Shown here piece by piece: positions 19,101 to 27,003 of a stretch of 64,000 bases of DNA (position 1 is the first letter of the stretch; each line of letters opens with the position of its first letter). Source of the stretch: Ruegeria arenilitoris (GTDB lineage Bacteria; Pseudomonadota; Alphaproteobacteria; Rhodobacterales; Rhodobacteraceae); the NCBI RefSeq assembly GCF_013032445.1, contig NZ_WQCA01000012.1:1-64000 (forward strand), read 5' to 3'. The notes beneath the pieces were generated by a model that made no database searches, had not been told where the DNA came from, and worked only from the letters and a program-made list of their open reading frames with translations. The position numbers were made by a program, and so were the translations under genes.

Positions 19101-19426
19101 TGAAACTGGGCGCTCAGATCATCGCCGAGGGCTGCGTGGGCCATAGCCATCTGCATTTCTATCCTGATGCCAGCGCTGTCATGTTGGCGCGGCAGGAATG
19201 GGACAGGGCAACGGAATACGCGGATGCGCTGGCCAAATTCACCGCTGAAGAACCCCTGCCAATGGTTGATCTGTCGATTCATCACGCAAAGGTTCTGGCC
19301 GCGTGCGGCGGCTGGGGTATTCCGATGTCCGCGCATGAGGACTTTGACGCGCTGGACACACGGTTCGCCGAGATGGGCGTTACGCAGTCTCTGGTCGGCA
19401 ACTGGACCACGCATGAGAGGAGCTGA
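16148..19426 (+). CDS. SAM-domain class III adenylate/guanylate cyclase with AAA ATPase and TPR regions
   Basis: This multidomain signalling protein has 1092 residues. A SAM-like domain spans about 4-64. A class III cyclase domain spans about 80-250, with metal aspartates D88 (FADLSGF) and D132 (KHIGDAV), K128, and N201/R205 in GDGVNLASR, so it should be catalytically competent. An AAA/NACHT-like ATPase region from about 263 has Walker A GEPGIGKT (295-302). Helical TPR-like repeats fill about 620-1090. The layout matches the SAM-cyclase-ATPase-TPR family, in which ATPase and TPR parts are thought to sense signals or bind partners. No membrane segment is present. The stop codon touches the start of the channel-like gene, so the two are co-translated. 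Confidence 0.9.
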   Translation: MSQDLRDWLGALGLSEYAQAFLDNKIDFAILPDLTGEDLIEIGVTAVGDRRRLLRAISELETVEAVQPYEPEAPLEPAKRQVTVMFADLSGFTRLTSELDAEDMHALLNAFFSKVDHVVEKFGGRIDKHIGDAVMAVFGAPISHTNDTERAARAALEIHAVLPSLNPPVSCHIGIASGQVIASNTGSQAHTEYTVTGDGVNLASRITDMAVPGETFVSHDIQRALGPLFVGESMGKKDIKGLNAPIELWRLDRLARNIRSRRHRFVGRERELSLFSATFDRCQQHGKGEVHIVLGEPGIGKTHLSEQVAEMADALNYSIHNGVVMDFGAREGHSAIQSIARSILGLEAADDATTGAAMAQEAVAKGWVSPSNATHLNALLELEQDPGLAEVYAVMDNATRLRGRRQVIDELIAARSREAPMLIQIEDIHWAAPDILTACAHIAATTRDLPCVLLMTSRVEGDPINREWQMSTDGALISKLELAPMGEAQARQLVEEFTGIDPELLDACVQRAGGNPLFLEQLLRNIDVLKRESVPGSIQGIVQSRLDALDRSSRAAIQAASVLGQRFSPEVLNFVLGEGHLDTSTLIRSALIREAGTDLMFAHALIRDGSYATLVKSERARLHRQAAKWFEDRDATLRAQHLDRAGATNAAQAYLDAAENLIQAFQFDDASPLIERALELPAPSGVRFDLYCARGETHRLQGLSDDALREFKEAADLAETDEQVSRAHIGLAQAARQASLYKDALQSLDTAEIAAERCGSERDIAQINYVRGNVYFPLGRVEDALRSNEKALTLARKLESARLEVGALSGFGDANFMNATMQTAAGFYTQAVERAREKGLVRDLAANLHNLSVARSYTGDVAQGKRDAQEAIEVSQKYFAFVPECVAQTCLGVAHTFLGELDQALETFTVSAEIANRVGAKRLEAQALEHLARTQVYAGRLDQARETGEHAVEIALEHGRNFVGPKALSALAMAETDPNKQDQHLKLGAQIIAEGCVGHSHLHFYPDASAVMLARQEWDRATEYADALAKFTAEEPLPMVDLSIHHAKVLAACGGWGIPMSAHEDFDALDTRFAEMGVTQSLVGNWTTHERS

Positions 19427-20590
19427 ATGAGCATCGAAAAGAAGGTTTGGTGGATTTCCGGTGCCCTGACCTTTGGTCTGGCGGTGCTGCTCTTCAGGCT
19501 TCTGGTCGCGCTGAATCATTTCGAAGGCGACCCGACGCAGCTACCGGATCAGGCTTCGGTCGATGGTTACCTGCAAAAGCTGGGAAATGCGCCCGAATAC
19601 CGAGTGAAGACCGGGATTTTCATCAAATCCTTCAGCTTTGTCGGTGCCAGCGACGTGCACGTCAGCGGCTATATCTGGCAGCACTACGAAGACGGTCGTC
19701 ATGACGCGATCAAACCCGCCGAAGGCGAGGTCGGATTCATCCTGCCCGAAGCCACCGATGCCGCGAGTGGCCTGATCGAAGAGGTCTATCGCATGGAACA
19801 GGACGGATCAGAATTGATCGGATGGTATTTCGAACAAACCCTGCGGCAGAGCTTTGACTACACCAGCTATCCGTTCGACCACAAAACTGTCTGGGTCCGG
19901 TTCTGGCCCGGTGAGTTCGACGTGAATGTTGCTCTAATTCCTGATTTTTCGGCCTACCCTGCCACCGGACCCGAGGACATATTTGGCATCGACCCCCGTA
20001 TCGTCATGGGCACATGGGAGCGGGAGAATACCTATTTCGACTATCGTCTGTCCGACCTGGATACCACGCTGGGCATCGGCGAAAACGAGTTCCAGACCAA
20101 CCTGCCGGAACTTCACTATAACTTCGTCATCAAGCGGAACTTTGGGAATGCTTTCATTGTCCACATGATCCCGTTGATTGTTGTGACGATGCTGCTGTTC
20201 GGCGCAGTGATGACCGTGACCCGCCGCCCCAATCTGGTGGAACGGCACGATTTCAGCACCTCCAGCGTGATCGGCACGTGCTCGGTTCTGTTCTTCGTAA
20301 TCCTGCTGGCCCATGTCCAACTGCGCGAAGGCTTTGCCGGATCGCCGGTGATCTACATGGAATCGTTCTTTTTCCTGATGTATTTCCTGCTGCTGGCTGT
20401 CTCGATCAACACCTACCTGTTCGCGTCCGAGGCGGTGCCCTCGCTGCGGTTCATCCACTTCAAGGACAACCTGTTCCCAAAGGCCGCGTTTTGGCCTTTT
20501 GTCCTGCTGTGTATGGTGGCGATCACGGCCTATAACCTCAGCCTCAAGGCCGACCCCGAGGATGAGACCGTGATCGAGATGCAAAATTAG
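19427..20590 (+). CDS. Pentameric ligand-gated ion channel-like membrane protein
   Basis: A protein of 387 residues with an N-terminal membrane segment (about 9-29), a periplasmic domain rich in beta-type sequence (about 35-240), then four membrane segments (about 241-262, 278-298, 308-331, 353-371). Residues 146-161 contain YPFDHKTVWVRFWP, close to the YPFD element of the Cys-loop/Pro-loop in pentameric ligand-gated channels. The stretch before the first pore-domain helix ends in HMIPLIV, with the proline typical of M1. This is recognition by architecture and short motifs; I cannot test the fold. The extra N-terminal helix is unusual. The gene directly abuts the cyclase gene (TGA then ATG) with GAGAGGAG as ribosome site. 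Its end overlaps the convergent gene by 4 bases. Confidence 0.65.
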   Translation: MSIEKKVWWISGALTFGLAVLLFRLLVALNHFEGDPTQLPDQASVDGYLQKLGNAPEYRVKTGIFIKSFSFVGASDVHVSGYIWQHYEDGRHDAIKPAEGEVGFILPEATDAASGLIEEVYRMEQDGSELIGWYFEQTLRQSFDYTSYPFDHKTVWVRFWPGEFDVNVALIPDFSAYPATGPEDIFGIDPRIVMGTWERENTYFDYRLSDLDTTLGIGENEFQTNLPELHYNFVIKRNFGNAFIVHMIPLIVVTMLLFGAVMTVTRRPNLVERHDFSTSSVIGTCSVLFFVILLAHVQLREGFAGSPVIYMESFFFLMYFLLLAVSINTYLFASEAVPSLRFIHFKDNLFPKAAFWPFVLLCMVAITAYNLSLKADPEDETVIEMQN

Positions 20591-23500
20591 GCCGGAGGCT
20601 GGTAGCCCGGTTTGGGCGTGCCTGTGGCCATATCCAACGTGTATTCCGCAACAATCCCTGATGTGCCCTCTTCCCATTGATCCAGATACTTGGTGGGATG
20701 CGCAATCACATAGGTATAGGCAGGTTTTTTCACGCCGTTGATCAGCACATTGATCCGTTTGCGTACATAGACATTCTCGGGAGAACCGGGGCCGTGATAG
20801 CCTTCCAGTTTGTCCAGCTCCTTCATCCCGCTGGATGAGACGCGATAGACCTCGCCTTTCACGGCTTTGCCGCGGCCTTTCTGGTCGACCAGCGTGGCCA
20901 TGCGGTGCAGGAAGCCGCAGTTCGGGTTGTCGCAATGCGGCTCGTTCGGGACGATCAGAGGCATCCGCTGCCGGGTTATGGCCTCGCCTACGAAATCATC
21001 CAGCACCTCGGTATGGGCATCGTGGTTCGGGAACCCTTTCTTGAGCGAACCGTAGGTGAAGTAGAGATAGGTCTTTTCCCGATCCTCAATCAGATCGTTT
21101 TCGTCCTCTTCCTTTAGTTCGGTCAGGGTATGGGTGTTGGCCCATTCGTCCAGCATCTCAACGATCTCTTCGGCCAGTTTGATGCCCTTGGTGTTGTTGG
21201 GGTTCTGCAGGAAGTGGATGCAGGAACTGGCGTCGATCCCGTCTGCCCCCAGCAGGACTTCCACCATCTCGACCGAGTTGTTCATCACCGCCACATGCAG
21301 GCTGGTAAAGCCGTGGTCATTCGAGGCGTTGACGTTGATGCCGCGATCAATCAGGGCTTGCGCCGCTTCAAGGTCGGGTTTGCCTTGGTCTACCCCGCTC
21401 TCTTTCATCTCACCTTCGCCGCCTGCTGCGTAATGCAGCAACGTGTCGCCATTGTTGTCGTCAACGATATCGATCCCGGCCATGCCGTTGTCGATAGCCT
21501 GGAACACGCGTTCCCATTGCGTGAAACTGTCCGAGGCGGCGGCTTCTTGCGCCCATTTGCAAATATTGTGTTCCTGATCGGCCAGTTCCTCGAAGGCTTC
21601 GTCCAGCACCTCTATGATCTGATCCGGGGTCGCCATCATGCCGATCCCCATCATGCCGTTCGACAGCCGCCCCTTGCGCGGGCCAACCAGATCGATGCCC
21701 AGATCGCGCAGCTTTTCCACGTTCCGCTGGGTGGTGACGTTATTCCACATGTTGGTGTTGCAGGCCGGGCAGAGGATTGCTGGCTTGTTGCGGTACTGCC
21801 ACGCCACAAAGACCGAGGTCAGCAGGTTGTCGGCAATCCCGTTGGCGATCTTGCCCATCGTGTTGCAGGTCACCGGTGCCACGATTACGCAGTCCGCCCA
21901 ATCGCACAGCGCCAGATGTGAGGCGCGTAAGGGCATTCCGAATTCGGTATACCGAAAATTCCACTCGTCATCGTCGCGGTAATAGTCGTGATGCGAGATG
22001 TAGTCGTCGATCTTCTTGGGCCGGGTCTTTTTGATATTCCCGGTTTCTTCCTCGACTTCGATATCGCGAAAGAACTTCTCGGCCGAGACAGAGGGGATGA
22101 GCTTGACGTTGTGACCCGCAGCGGTGATCCGCTTGACCAGATCCGGCACCTTATCTGCTGCTGAGGATCCGCAGGCGCAAAGCAGCACATTACGTTTTTC
22201 ACTTGGGGCGTCGGTCAGGCCGCCTTTGGGGTAACCGAAGATGTTTTTGTCGAGGCTGGGGGACTCATGGCGCAGCAAGACCGGCAGTCCAGCCTCTTTC
22301 ACGCGCATCTGAAAACTGCCGTCCAACACAGCGTCGACAATGTCTTGCCGTCTTCCCATGCATTCGCCCTGGAAAAACAGGTAAGGCGGCTTTTCTTTGC
22401 CGGTCATCACCGTCAGCTGCCGCCGCATCTTCATCACATTCGCCCCGTGGCCTTCGATATCGATCAAGCGCGCTGTGGTGATGCCGATGTTGCCCAGCAT
22501 ACTGCGCAGCATATAGGACCACGGGTCTTCGTCCGCATAGAACAGCACGATCTCGTTTTTCAGAACAATGCGGGCGACGTCGGTCGGATCTTCGGGCGGC
22601 TCCTGTTCTTCGATCACCAGCATTGCCGGGCTTTGGACGTCACGCAGACCACGGAATATGTGACCGCGCGGCGCCTGCCAGACCTGCGAGGTGGCCGGGC
22701 TCATATCCACCACGGTCACAATATCAGTTTGCTCATCGTAAGCGATGCAAAGGCACCAGAACTCTTCTAGCAGTGCGGTCTCGCGATACACGTTCTCGGG
22801 CGGACGGATGACTTCGAACCCCAGAACGCGGTTGAAGTCGATATTGATCATCAAATGGCGATCCTGCTTCACATTCAGGCTGTGAAGTTGATCGCGGAAC
22901 CAGTCCTGGGGGGATTGGGCGCCTCCCCCCTTGCGCTTCGCGTAGCTGTGGAAGGTACTGCCCAGATGTACATCGGGGGATTGGCTGAGATAGCGCTGTG
23001 CCAGCGCGTGCATCTCTTTTGCGGTCGACACCCGGCGGACCGCTTCGGTGAAATCGGTTTGGGTCGCGATCAGCAGCTTGTCTTCATCGACTTGCGCATC
23101 GCCCAGAATTGCAAGGCTTTCGGCCAGCACCCCAAGTGAGTTCATGTTCGGACTTGCCCGCCGGAACAGGTTGCGCCGTTTCTTGGGGTCTTTGGCCAGA
23201 TACCGAGTGCTGTCGACATAGTTGCAGTCCTGCTGCAACGTTTGCAGGTTGGTCTTGACCGCCTCGCGTGCCGAGAACCGCAGGATGCCCCGTGACCGCA
23301 TCGAGGTTCCGTCACGATCCGACATTCCGGCCCAGATGCGATCCACAGTGGTGACCCACAGCTTGCCGTATTTCTCGGGGTGCACATCCATCATATGCAC
23401 CAGTCCGGTGCTGGGGTTGCATTTGGCAATGATAGCAAAATGTCCGCCCGGCATGTTTTCCTTGCCATGGGCGACGCCAACCTGAAAATTGGCCACCAGA

Positions 23501-24213
23501 ATGTCGTTGTTACCGCCCAGACGGTTGGACTCGTCGATCGCTTCTAGCAGCAGCTCAACCGAAGTTGTCGCCTCATCCATGAAATAGGCCTGAACCTGCA
23601 CTTTTTCACGCAACCCCTGCGTTTGAATGAATGTACAGGCAACGTCATAGAGTTCACCCAGCGAGATGCCGTCATTCACCACGAACGACGTTGGCAGACC
23701 ACATTCGCGGAAAATGTCGTTCACCTCGCAGCTGAACCCAAGCGCCGACATGCTGAGCGCCGCCGCAGTGACGCTGCAGCAGTTGATGGGTTGCTGGAAA
23801 TTCTGCAGGTGCACGCTGACCAGATCGCCGAACAACGTGTCGTAGCAGGCCTCGCGGATCTTGGTCGGAATTTCGAACCAGTTATTGCTGGAGAGATAGG
23901 CCAGTTTGGTGCCGGGCGTGGCCAGCGCCTCCAAGCTTACCGGGATGTCAAAAATCTCAAGATGTTCTTCGTAGAAGTAATCGCCCGTGTCCGCAGTGGC
24001 CAGCACCGTACCGTCCTGCCGCAGCTGTACCTCACCCCCAAGCACTACATACATACCCTGCGGGGGCAGAACGGTTTCCTCCATCACTTCAAAGCACTCA
24101 AAATGTGGCCTGATGATTGATGGATCATCCGCTGGCAGGATTTCCTGTATCAATGACCATTCGGGTTCGGTTGGTGTGACGGAAATGGTGTTTTCAATTG
24201 GGTCCTTAGGCAC
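20587..24213 (-). CDS. Multidomain thiol-peptide enzyme: cNMP-like / phytochelatin synthase-like / glutaredoxin-like / flavoprotein decarboxylase-like / ankyrin / gamma-glutamylcyclotransferase-like
   Basis: This protein has 1208 residues. I place the start at a GTG (24213), 7 bases after AGGGGAGA; the open frame goes on 28 codons without a ribosome site. In order: a cNMP-binding-like domain (about 30-125, with GDYFYE for the usual FGE and no conserved Arg). A phytochelatin synthase-like peptidase domain (about 136-320) with triad C145 (PINCCSV), H258 (PGGHFA) and D276 (MMDVHP); the 18-residue His-Asp spacing equals that of plant enzymes. A degenerate second lobe (about 430-535). A glutaredoxin-like fold (553-645) with DPWS for CPYC. 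A flavoprotein decarboxylase-like domain (673-875) with H766 and PACNTNMW. Ankyrin repeats (about 920-1025). A GGCT/AIG2-like domain (1048-1172) with YGSL and E1137 in LDKLEGY. Cytoplasmic. I do not know a named protein with this architecture. Confidence 0.85.
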   Translation of the reverse strand: MPKDPIENTISVTPTEPEWSLIQEILPADDPSIIRPHFECFEVMEETVLPPQGMYVVLGGEVQLRQDGTVLATADTGDYFYEEHLEIFDIPVSLEALATPGTKLAYLSSNNWFEIPTKIREACYDTLFGDLVSVHLQNFQQPINCCSVTAAALSMSALGFSCEVNDIFRECGLPTSFVVNDGISLGELYDVACTFIQTQGLREKVQVQAYFMDEATTSVELLLEAIDESNRLGGNNDILVANFQVGVAHGKENMPGGHFAIIAKCNPSTGLVHMMDVHPEKYGKLWVTTVDRIWAGMSDRDGTSMRSRGILRFSAREAVKTNLQTLQQDCNYVDSTRYLAKDPKKRRNLFRRASPNMNSLGVLAESLAILGDAQVDEDKLLIATQTDFTEAVRRVSTAKEMHALAQRYLSQSPDVHLGSTFHSYAKRKGGGAQSPQDWFRDQLHSLNVKQDRHLMINIDFNRVLGFEVIRPPENVYRETALLEEFWCLCIAYDEQTDIVTVVDMSPATSQVWQAPRGHIFRGLRDVQSPAMLVIEEQEPPEDPTDVARIVLKNEIVLFYADEDPWSYMLRSMLGNIGITTARLIDIEGHGANVMKMRRQLTVMTGKEKPPYLFFQGECMGRRQDIVDAVLDGSFQMRVKEAGLPVLLRHESPSLDKNIFGYPKGGLTDAPSEKRNVLLCACGSSAADKVPDLVKRITAAGHNVKLIPSVSAEKFFRDIEVEEETGNIKKTRPKKIDDYISHHDYYRDDDEWNFRYTEFGMPLRASHLALCDWADCVIVAPVTCNTMGKIANGIADNLLTSVFVAWQYRNKPAILCPACNTNMWNNVTTQRNVEKLRDLGIDLVGPRKGRLSNGMMGIGMMATPDQIIEVLDEAFEELADQEHNICKWAQEAAASDSFTQWERVFQAIDNGMAGIDIVDDNNGDTLLHYAAGGEGEMKESGVDQGKPDLEAAQALIDRGINVNASNDHGFTSLHVAVMNNSVEMVEVLLGADGIDASSCIHFLQNPNNTKGIKLAEEIVEMLDEWANTHTLTELKEEDENDLIEDREKTYLYFTYGSLKKGFPNHDAHTEVLDDFVGEAITRQRMPLIVPNEPHCDNPNCGFLHRMATLVDQKGRGKAVKGEVYRVSSSGMKELDKLEGYHGPGSPENVYVRKRINVLINGVKKPAYTYVIAHPTKYLDQWEEGTSGIVAEYTLDMATGTPKPGYQPPA

Positions 24214-24598
24214 GTCTGTTCTCCCCTGAACTTTGCCGTGAAACACATCAAAGAACCAACGCGGTATTTGGTGCCTGAGTCTGGCTGCAGCGGTCACACG
24301 AAATTTCTTGACCTACCCGACGGGGCATTCTGCGCTGGCCGGGCCGTCAGATCGCTGGCATTTGCGCGAACAAAATAGCCCAATTGGTCATACCGTATCG
24401 CGTTTAGATACAAAAATCACGGATGTTCTTGATTTGACTGCACGAATTAACAAAGGCCAAACCTCAACGTTTTTCTAAGCTTTAGTGTCAGATTTCTGAC
24501 AGCGCCCTCATCATAGGGAAAAGCTATAGTATCTGGAAAAAACGGACTCATGCAAATAGCTGTTGCCTATGCCAATTCCGTGAACAAGGCCGCTAATC
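24214..24598. promoter_or_regulatory. Divergent promoter region with a palindrome and a GntR-like site
   Basis: This 385-base gap lies between the multidomain gene and the transaminase gene. It holds a perfect inverted repeat TGTCAGA-TT-TCTGACA (24486-24501) and, 23 bases further, a TATAGT -10-like box (24525-24530) with no good -35, which suggests activator control of the transaminase gene. Another small dyad, GGT-CAT-ACC (24386-24394) within ATTGGTCATACC, resembles FadR/PdhR-type GntR sites. I see no small gene. Confidence 0.45.
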
Positions 24599-25774
24599 AT
24601 GTCTTCCTTTCCCCGCCCCGAACTCGGAGAGCCCTACCTGCTGACGCCAGGGCCGCTGACGACTTCGTATTCCGTGAAACAGGCGATGCTGTGCGACTGG
24701 GGCAGCTGGGATGGCGATTTTCGCGCAATGACGGCCGAGTTGCGTTCGCGGCTTCTGGATCTGCTGGGCGCCGGTAAAGAAGACTATGACTGCGTGCCCA
24801 TGCAAGGGTCGGGCACCTTCGCGGTCGAGGCGATGCTGAACTCGATGATCCCACCCGACGGCAAGGCACTGGTGCTGGCCAATGGCGCCTATGGCAAACG
24901 CGCGGCGCAGACGCTGGCCTATACCGGGCGCGGACATGTGGTGCTGGACAAGGGTGACTACCTGCCGCCCCTAGGGGCCGAGGTGGCGCAGATACTGGCC
25001 GATGATCCGGCGATCACCCATGTGGTTGCGATCCACTGTGAAACCAGCTCGGGCATCCTGAACCCGCTGCATGAGATTTCTCAGGCCACGGCGGCGGCGG
25101 GACGCAAGCTGCTGATCGACAGCATGTCGGCCTTTGGTGCGATCCCGCTGCAACCAAGTGAGTACTCGTTCGAGGCGCTGGTCTCTTCGGCCAACAAATG
25201 CATCGAAGGCGTGCCGGGCTTTGGCTTTGTTCTGGCCCGCAAGTCGGCGCTGGCCGAAGCGAAAGGCAACTGCCCCTCGCTCAGCCTGGACCTGTACGCG
25301 CAATGGGACGCGATGGAGAAAACCGGCCAGTGGCGCTTTACCCCGCCGACCCATGTGGTTGCGGCCTTTCTGCAGGCGCTGACCGAACATGCCGCCGAAG
25401 GTGGCGTGGCTGGGCGCGGTGCCCGCTATAAGCGCAACCGCGATGTCATGGTGTCGGGGAGGCGTGATCTGGGGTTTGAGACCCTGCTGTCGGATGAATG
25501 GCTGTCGCCGATCATCGTCACCTTCTTCTGCCCGGCAGACCCGAATTTTGACTTTGGGCGGTTCTACGATCTGATGCAAGATCAAGGCTTTATCATCTAT
25601 CCCGGCAAACTGACCGTGGTCGAGAGCTTCCGGGTCGGTTGCATCGGTCGCATGGACGCGGACGTGATGCGCGCCGTGGTCGCCGCTGCGAAACAGGCCT
25701 TGGTCGAGATGAATGTCGCCAGTGCCGCCCCGCCGGCCGAGGCGGTCGCTTCGCGCATGGCGCAGATCGCTTAA
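24599..25774 (+). CDS. phnW: 2-aminoethylphosphonate--pyruvate transaminase-like class V aminotransferase
   Basis: A PLP enzyme of 391 residues. It carries the PhnW hallmarks TPGPLTTSYSVKQAM (16-30), MQGSGTFAVEA (68-78), HCETSSGILNP (146-156) and the PLP lysine K200 in SSANKCIEGVPGFGF. PhnW moves the amino group of 2-aminoethylphosphonate to pyruvate, giving phosphonoacetaldehyde and alanine. No phosphonatase or phosphonoacetaldehyde dehydrogenase of the usual type lies beside it. The next genes belong to lysine/aminoadipate breakdown, so a different omega-amino substrate is possible. The start is the ATG at 24599. Confidence 0.8.
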   Translation: MSSFPRPELGEPYLLTPGPLTTSYSVKQAMLCDWGSWDGDFRAMTAELRSRLLDLLGAGKEDYDCVPMQGSGTFAVEAMLNSMIPPDGKALVLANGAYGKRAAQTLAYTGRGHVVLDKGDYLPPLGAEVAQILADDPAITHVVAIHCETSSGILNPLHEISQATAAAGRKLLIDSMSAFGAIPLQPSEYSFEALVSSANKCIEGVPGFGFVLARKSALAEAKGNCPSLSLDLYAQWDAMEKTGQWRFTPPTHVVAAFLQALTEHAAEGGVAGRGARYKRNRDVMVSGRRDLGFETLLSDEWLSPIIVTFFCPADPNFDFGRFYDLMQDQGFIIYPGKLTVVESFRVGCIGRMDADVMRAVVAAAKQALVEMNVASAAPPAEAVASRMAQIA

Positions 25775-25778
25775 TGCA

Positions 25779-25801
25779 TTTTGACGAAAATATCGTCAAA
25801 A
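25779..25801. promoter_or_regulatory. Perfect palindrome upstream of saccharopine dehydrogenase gene
   Basis: TTTTGACGA (25779-25787) and TCGTCAAAA (25793-25801) flank 5 bases. A further half-site TTTCGTCAAG follows about 25 bases downstream. It starts right after the transaminase stop and lies about 90 bases before the next start, as an operator for a dimeric regulator of lysine catabolism would. The T-rich right side could also let it act as a hairpin. Confidence 0.55.
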
Positions 25802-25893
25802 TGACGTAACTTTCGGCGTTTTCGTCAAGATACCCCCTGCGGATCGAACAGCCCGCGCTTCATACTTTCAATAAACGAAAGAGGAGGCGCGTT

Positions 25894-27000
25894 TTGAGCT
25901 GGAATATTTGTGTCATAGGGGCAGGCAAGATCGGTCAGATGATCGCCAGCCTGCTGCAAGCATCCCCCAACTACTCGGTCACCGTGGCGGATCGCGATCT
26001 GGCCGCTCTGTCGGTGCTGAACAAGCAGGGGATTGCAACTCGGCAAATTGATGTGGGGGATGAGGCGCAACTGGCGCAGGGGCTGGCCGAGTTCGATGCC
26101 GTGATCTCGGCGGCTCCGTTCTTTCTGACGCCCAAGATTGCCAAGGCCGCCAAGACAGCAGGCGCACATTACTTCGACCTGACCGAAGATGTCGCCGCCA
26201 CCAATGCGGTGCGTGAACTGGCCGAGGACAGCAAAACCGCCTTCATGCCGCAATGCGGTCTGGCGCCGGGCTTTGTCGGCATTGCCGGGGCTGCACTAGC
26301 GTCCGAGTTTGACGATCTCGACAGCTTGCATATGCGGGTGGGGGCCTTGCCGCTCTATCCGACCAACGCGCTGAAATACAATCTGACATGGTCCACCGAC
26401 GGGCTGATCAACGAGTATTGCAACCCCTGCGATGCCATCGTGAACGGCGAGCGGGTGAAAACCGCACCTCTGGAAGACTACGAGGTGCTGGGCCATGACG
26501 GGGTGGAGTATGAGTGTTTCAACACCTCGGGCGGGCTGGGCACCTTGCCGGAAACTCTGGAAGGCAAGGCGCGGGCAGTGTCGTACCGCTCAATCCGCTA
26601 TCCCGGCCATTGCGATATCCTGAAGCTGCTGCTCAAGGATCTGGGGCTGGAGCGCCGCCGTGATCTGCTGAAAGACATCTTTGAAACTGCCCTGCCGCGC
26701 ACGGATCAGGATGTGGTTCTGGTTTATTGCACCGCCAAAGGCATGATCGACGGGGCCCTGCGCGAGAAATCCCTGATCAACAAAAGCTTTGCCCGCACCA
26801 TCAACGGGCAGGTCTGGAGCGCCATTCAGGTGACTACCGCCGCGGGCGTTCTGGGCGTGGTTGATCTGATGCGCACGGGGGCTTTGCCCAGCACAGGGTT
26901 TGTCCGGCAGGAGCAGGTGAACTTGCCCGACTTCCTCAACACCGAATTTGGCCGGCTCTATCGCGCCGGTGACGTCACCCAACAGAATAAAGCGGCCTGA
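25894..27000 (+). CDS. Saccharopine dehydrogenase family protein
   Basis: An NAD(P)-dependent oxidoreductase of 368 residues with a Rossmann motif VIGAGKIGQ at residues 7-15 and the saccharopine dehydrogenase C-terminal region ([14 protein letters not shown], then [12 protein letters not shown]). With the antiquitin-type aldehyde dehydrogenase 3 bases downstream, the likely role is splitting saccharopine to glutamate and 2-aminoadipate 6-semialdehyde in lysine degradation. The start is a TTG at 25894, supported by GAGGAGG 6 bases upstream; no ATG fits. A lysine-ketoglutarate reductase is not visible nearby, so the pathway is incomplete in this window. Confidence 0.85.
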   Translation: MSWNICVIGAGKIGQMIASLLQASPNYSVTVADRDLAALSVLNKQGIATRQIDVGDEAQLAQGLAEFDAVISAAPFFLTPKIAKAAKTAGAHYFDLTEDVAATNAVRELAEDSKTAFMPQCGLAPGFVGIAGAALASEFDDLDSLHMRVGALPLYPTNALKYNLTWSTDGLINEYCNPCDAIVNGERVKTAPLEDYEVLGHDGVEYECFNTSGGLGTLPETLEGKARAVSYRSIRYPGHCDILKLLLKDLGLERRRDLLKDIFETALPRTDQDVVLVYCTAKGMIDGALREKSLINKSFARTINGQVWSAIQVTTAAGVLGVVDLMRTGALPSTGFVRQEQVNLPDFLNTEFGRLYRAGDVTQQNKAA

Positions 27001-27003
27001 GAT

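Noticed and set aside
24214-24297. 28-residue N-terminal extension of the thiol enzyme
   Set aside because: The GTG at 24213 has AGGGGAGA at good spacing and the extension has no ribosome site.
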